From assembly GCA_013330915.1 (NCBI GenBank), contig DUHK01000089.1, positions 1 through 7,288 on the forward strand: a DNA stretch of 7,288 nt, read 5' to 3'. The notes under the pieces are model-generated. The model searched no databases. It was given only the letters and a program-made list of their open reading frames with translations, and was not told where the DNA came from. Below, piece after piece: positions 5,416-7,288 of this stretch (the first letter of the stretch is position 1; every line of letters begins with the position of its first letter). The DNA comes from Methanosphaera sp. (GTDB taxonomy: Archaea; Methanobacteriota; Methanobacteria; Methanobacteriales; Methanobacteriaceae). The position numbers and the translations under genes were made by a program.

Positions 5416-5967
5416 TCAATCCCCTAAAGTTCTTCCTAAATTCCTTGCATATTCAATTAGGTCATCACAATTTCCACTGCCCGGCTTGTTTTGTCCAACA
5501 CTTAATACTTCAACAACATCACAACCAATCGATTCAAATACTCGTGATCGTTTGTTGATGTATTCATCGTAGTGTCCCTCAGTGGCGCCATAAGTATGTA
5601 TGATAATGCATTGTGGCTTGTTTTTGAGCTGATTGGGTGTTGTTTTTGTCATTGAATAGAATCTGTTTATGAAAATCTGTCCCTGTGCATTTATTTCACC
5701 AAAATAATTTGGAGCTGCAAAGATGAATAAATCTGATTTTTCAATTTCATCCATAATTTTTATAAAGTCATCTTTAATAACACATTTCGTTGGATTTTCC
5801 ATGTTTTTGCATGCTTTACAGGCTTTGCAAGTGTTGATATTCAAATCATCAATGAAATATATATTATTGGTACCGTTTTTTTCTTCGATTCCTTCTGTAA
5901 TGTGGTTAATTATCTGACTGCAGTTTCCGTCCTTTCTGGGACTTGCAATAATTGATATGGCATTCAT
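5416..5967 (-). CDS. Iron-sulfur flavoprotein (Isf family), copy 2
   Basis: A 183-residue flavodoxin-fold, FMN-binding protein and a second Isf-family member. The phosphate loop is IIASPRKDGNCSQI (6-19), a more typical form than in copy 1. The cluster motif is C47-x2-C50-x2-C53-x8-C62 followed by V-I-K-D-D; the last gap is one residue longer than the published CX4-7C range. APNYFGEINAQGQIFINRFY (about 84-103) is the flavin and dimer region. A further GSGNCDD lies near the C-terminus. It is expected to be a cytoplasmic electron carrier or reductase with FMN and a [4Fe-4S] cluster. The start is chosen at ATG 5967 because the family N-terminus begins there; an in-frame TTG at 6003 would add 12 residues of poor similarity. 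The ribosome site is weak. It is first in a two-gene operon with paralog C. Confidence 0.88.
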   Translation of the reverse strand: MNAISIIASPRKDGNCSQIINHITEGIEEKNGTNNIYFIDDLNINTCKACKACKNMENPTKCVIKDDFIKIMDEIEKSDLFIFAAPNYFGEINAQGQIFINRFYSMTKTTPNQLKNKPQCIIIHTYGATEGHYDEYINKRSRVFESIGCDVVEVLSVGQNKPGSGNCDDLIEYARNLGRTLGD

Positions 5968-6005
5968 ATTCTCAAAACAACCTTTGTTAATTTGTTTTTT
6001 CAATT

Positions 6006-6053
6006 ACTAATAATTTAGTCTTATAATATATTAAATGTAATTATTTATATAAG
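6006..6053. promoter_or_regulatory. Divergent promoter region for Isf2-C and the Yip1-family gene
   Basis: TTTATATAA (6044-6052) is a TATA box for the plus-strand gene: its centre is 27 bases before the ATG at 6075, predicting a nearly leaderless transcript. On the minus strand the same AT-rich stretch and a second box around 6020-6035 could drive Isf2-C. ACTAA-TAAT-TTAGT (6006-6019) is a perfect 5-bp inverted repeat that would lie between the minus-strand TATA box and the transcript start, where a repressor could act. The repeat is short and the region AT-rich, so chance is possible. Confidence 0.4.
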
Positions 6054-6074
6054 ATATATATCAAAGTTTAAATT

Positions 6075-6608
6075 ATGAAGATAGAAATTATGGAGTTCTT
6101 CACTGAAAGTGCAAAGGTAATTACAAATCCTGATGATTTATTCTACATCAAGACTGAAGGTGATGACAAGCATGGGATTTTAGCATTGATATTTTATAGT
6201 CTCATGTTGGCTTTGGTTTTGGGAATAGCTACAGGGGATATTGTAATGGCTGGAATGCTATTGCTTGTATTCCTGTTTCTTTCAGTATTCTATAAGTTCG
6301 TACAAGCCCTGTTTGCATTTATATTTGCAAGAATTCTGGGTGGTTCAGGTTCCTTTATAAATACTTTTAACCTGATGAGTTATTCAAGTGTTTTAAACAT
6401 ATTTATAATAGTTGGAATAGCATTACTTACATTGGGATTTGGAGTAATCTTTCCAATAATGATCCTAGTAGTCTTATGGAAAATGGTGATAGAAATCATT
6501 GCAGTAAGCGAAGAACACAGTTTAGGATATGCAAAATCATTTTTATCAACAGCAGGTATACCGTTAATAATATTTATTATCGTAGTGTTTATTGGAGGGT
6601 TGGTATAA
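6075..6608 (+). CDS. Yip1-family integral membrane protein
   Basis: A 177-residue polytopic membrane protein with the layout of the Yip1 domain family: a short hydrophilic N-terminus with F-x-x-x-x-x-V-x-x-N-P-D (about 9-20), then five hydrophobic segments at about 34-51, 54-88 (long, may include a re-entrant part), 104-120, 123-143 and 161-177. The loop G-G-S-G-S-F-I-N-T-F-N-L-M-S-Y-S (89-104) matches the conserved glycine/serine loop ending in a Y-[AS]-S pattern. Prokaryotic members are of unknown function; eukaryotic ones act in vesicle traffic. A second ATG at 6090 is possible. Neither ATG has a clear Shine-Dalgarno site, and the predicted transcript start sits at the first one. The stop directly abuts the next ATG, and the GGAGG for that gene (6594-6598) is inside this one, so the two are likely co-transcribed and coupled. 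Confidence 0.75.
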   Translation: MKIEIMEFFTESAKVITNPDDLFYIKTEGDDKHGILALIFYSLMLALVLGIATGDIVMAGMLLLVFLFLSVFYKFVQALFAFIFARILGGSGSFINTFNLMSYSSVLNIFIIVGIALLTLGFGVIFPIMILVVLWKMVIEIIAVSEEHSLGYAKSFLSTAGIPLIIFIIVVFIGGLV

Positions 6609-7288
6609 ATGGATGGAAGTAAAATATTGGGTATCATAATCATTATCGCATTATTGTTATCTTTATGTGTGGTTGGATACTCTGCAGTAACTAAAACGAC
6701 AGAAAATAATGATAAAGCCGTTACAAACGAAGCAGTTCTTAATGAATCTGATTTGAATCAGACAGTAAATGGTACTAACGAAACAATATCTACGGTTAAC
6801 TTGGTTATAGATCAAAAGACCGGTGGTGCAAACATAGAGTTTGTAGATAACATGTCCGCGGTTTACAATGTAACGTCAAAGGATGATGGAAACATCATAA
6901 CAAACGTCACTTCAAATCAAACCGATGATCATCTGGATGTTGTCATTCATTCCAACTCATCAGACAACACAATACTCCTAAGCAATAAATACACATATAA
7001 CATAAGTGGAAGTTTCATTGCAGGAGGATTTGATGCAAATTTAAACAATAATGCATCTGTAGATCAAATGAACATTAATGCCACATTGGGTGGAGTTAAT
7101 TTAAGATTCAATGGCGGAAAATTAAATGCTCTTAATACCATTATAACTACTGGTGGATTAAATATCCTTGGAGAACCAAGGGGTGTAACCACAGTTAACT
7201 CTGAAATACAAATTGGGGGATTAAACCTTCAATTGGGAAAACCTATAGCAGACATATTCTCCAACATTGATGTTGGTGGAATTAATCC
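6609..7288 (+). CDS. Secreted or membrane-anchored protein with GG-x-N beta-solenoid-like repeats (3'-truncated)
   Basis: Open from ATG 6609 to the window end (226 residues visible, no stop). GGAGG lies ten bases upstream within the preceding gene. Residues 6-24 are a hydrophobic signal or anchor helix after a short N-terminus with one Lys. A Thr/Asn-rich linker and soluble domain follow with 12 N-x-S/T sequons (N45, 50, 54, 57, 81, 87, 99, 103, 116, 131, 148, 157), as in archaeal surface glycoproteins. From 139 a motif G-G-hydrophobic-N/D recurs at 139, 161, 182, 203 and 223, a period of 20-22 residues; an earlier GGAN is at 72. This pattern resembles the beta-solenoid domains of DUF4097 or LiaF-type proteins, though I cannot assign a family firmly. 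It is likely outside the cell and anchored by its N-terminus, perhaps working with the Yip1-family protein encoded just before it. Confidence 0.75.
   Translation, partial: MDGSKILGIIIIIALLLSLCVVGYSAVTKTTENNDKAVTNEAVLNESDLNQTVNGTNETISTVNLVIDQKTGGANIEFVDNMSAVYNVTSKDDGNIITNVTSNQTDDHLDVVIHSNSSDNTILLSNKYTYNISGSFIAGGFDANLNNNASVDQMNINATLGGVNLRFNGGKLNALNTIITTGGLNILGEPRGVTTVNSEIQIGGLNLQLGKPIADIFSNIDVGGIN

Noticed and set aside
6001..6003. TTG start for Isf2
   Set aside because: The added 12 residues do not fit the flavodoxin-fold N-terminus, which begins at M-N-A-I-S-I-I-A-S-P-R.
6380..6643. Minus-strand open frame opposite the Yip1-family gene (also 526-711 and 4432-4689 on the minus strand)
   Set aside because: Shadows of conserved coding sequence; Ile/Asn- or Phe-rich with no recognisable features.
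6657..6671. Lipoprotein signal (L-S-L-C at residues 17-20) in the surface protein
   Set aside because: The residue before Cys is Leu, not Gly, Ala or Ser, so the lipobox rule is not met; a signal anchor or ordinary signal peptide is more likely.
1..7288. CRISPR array, tRNA or rRNA gene, insertion sequence
   Set aside because: No regularly spaced direct repeats, cloverleaf-like segments, rRNA sequence, transposase or terminal inverted repeats were seen.

Overview
The window looks like part of a methanogenic archaeon's chromosome, most likely from the Methanobacteriales (Methanobrevibacter-like). This is inferred from the AT-rich composition, archaeal TATA-like boxes (TTTAAATA, TTTATATAA), Shine-Dalgarno sites of the GGTGA/GGAGG type, paired methanogen-type iron-sulfur flavoproteins, and a heavily sequon-loaded surface protein beside a bacterial-type uvrC. 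Nothing in the sequence fixes the species. There is no RNA gene, CRISPR array, insertion sequence or phage gene.

Layout: (1) 1-1770, plus strand: uvrC, cut at its 5' end by the window edge. (2) 4305-1772, minus strand: a four-gene operon encoding acidic unknown protein B, its paralog A, a short QueG-like double-cluster Fe-S protein, and an Isf-type iron-sulfur flavoprotein (Isf1). It converges on uvrC with one base between the stop codons. (3) 4439-4849, plus strand: an HxlR-family winged-helix regulator, divergent from operon 2. The 133-bp gap between them holds TATA boxes for both directions and an 18-bp imperfect palindrome. (4) 5967-4850, minus strand: a second flavoprotein (Isf2) followed two bases later by a third paralog (C), converging on the HxlR gene with no gap. 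(5) 6075-7288, plus strand: a five-helix Yip1-family membrane protein whose stop abuts the start of a secreted or membrane-anchored protein, open at the window end, with 12 N-glycosylation sequons and a GG-x-N repeat of about 21 residues.

The most interesting part is 1772-5967. A family of acidic proteins of about 190 residues that I do not recognise occurs three times, in two operons that each also encode an iron-sulfur flavoprotein, around one redox-type regulator. This looks like a duplicated redox or stress module. Its function is not visible in the sequence and the system-level reading is inference. The most concrete oddity is gene B: homology and a strong ribosome binding site place its start at an ATT codon, and there is no in-frame ATG, GTG or TTG for the first 40 codons.
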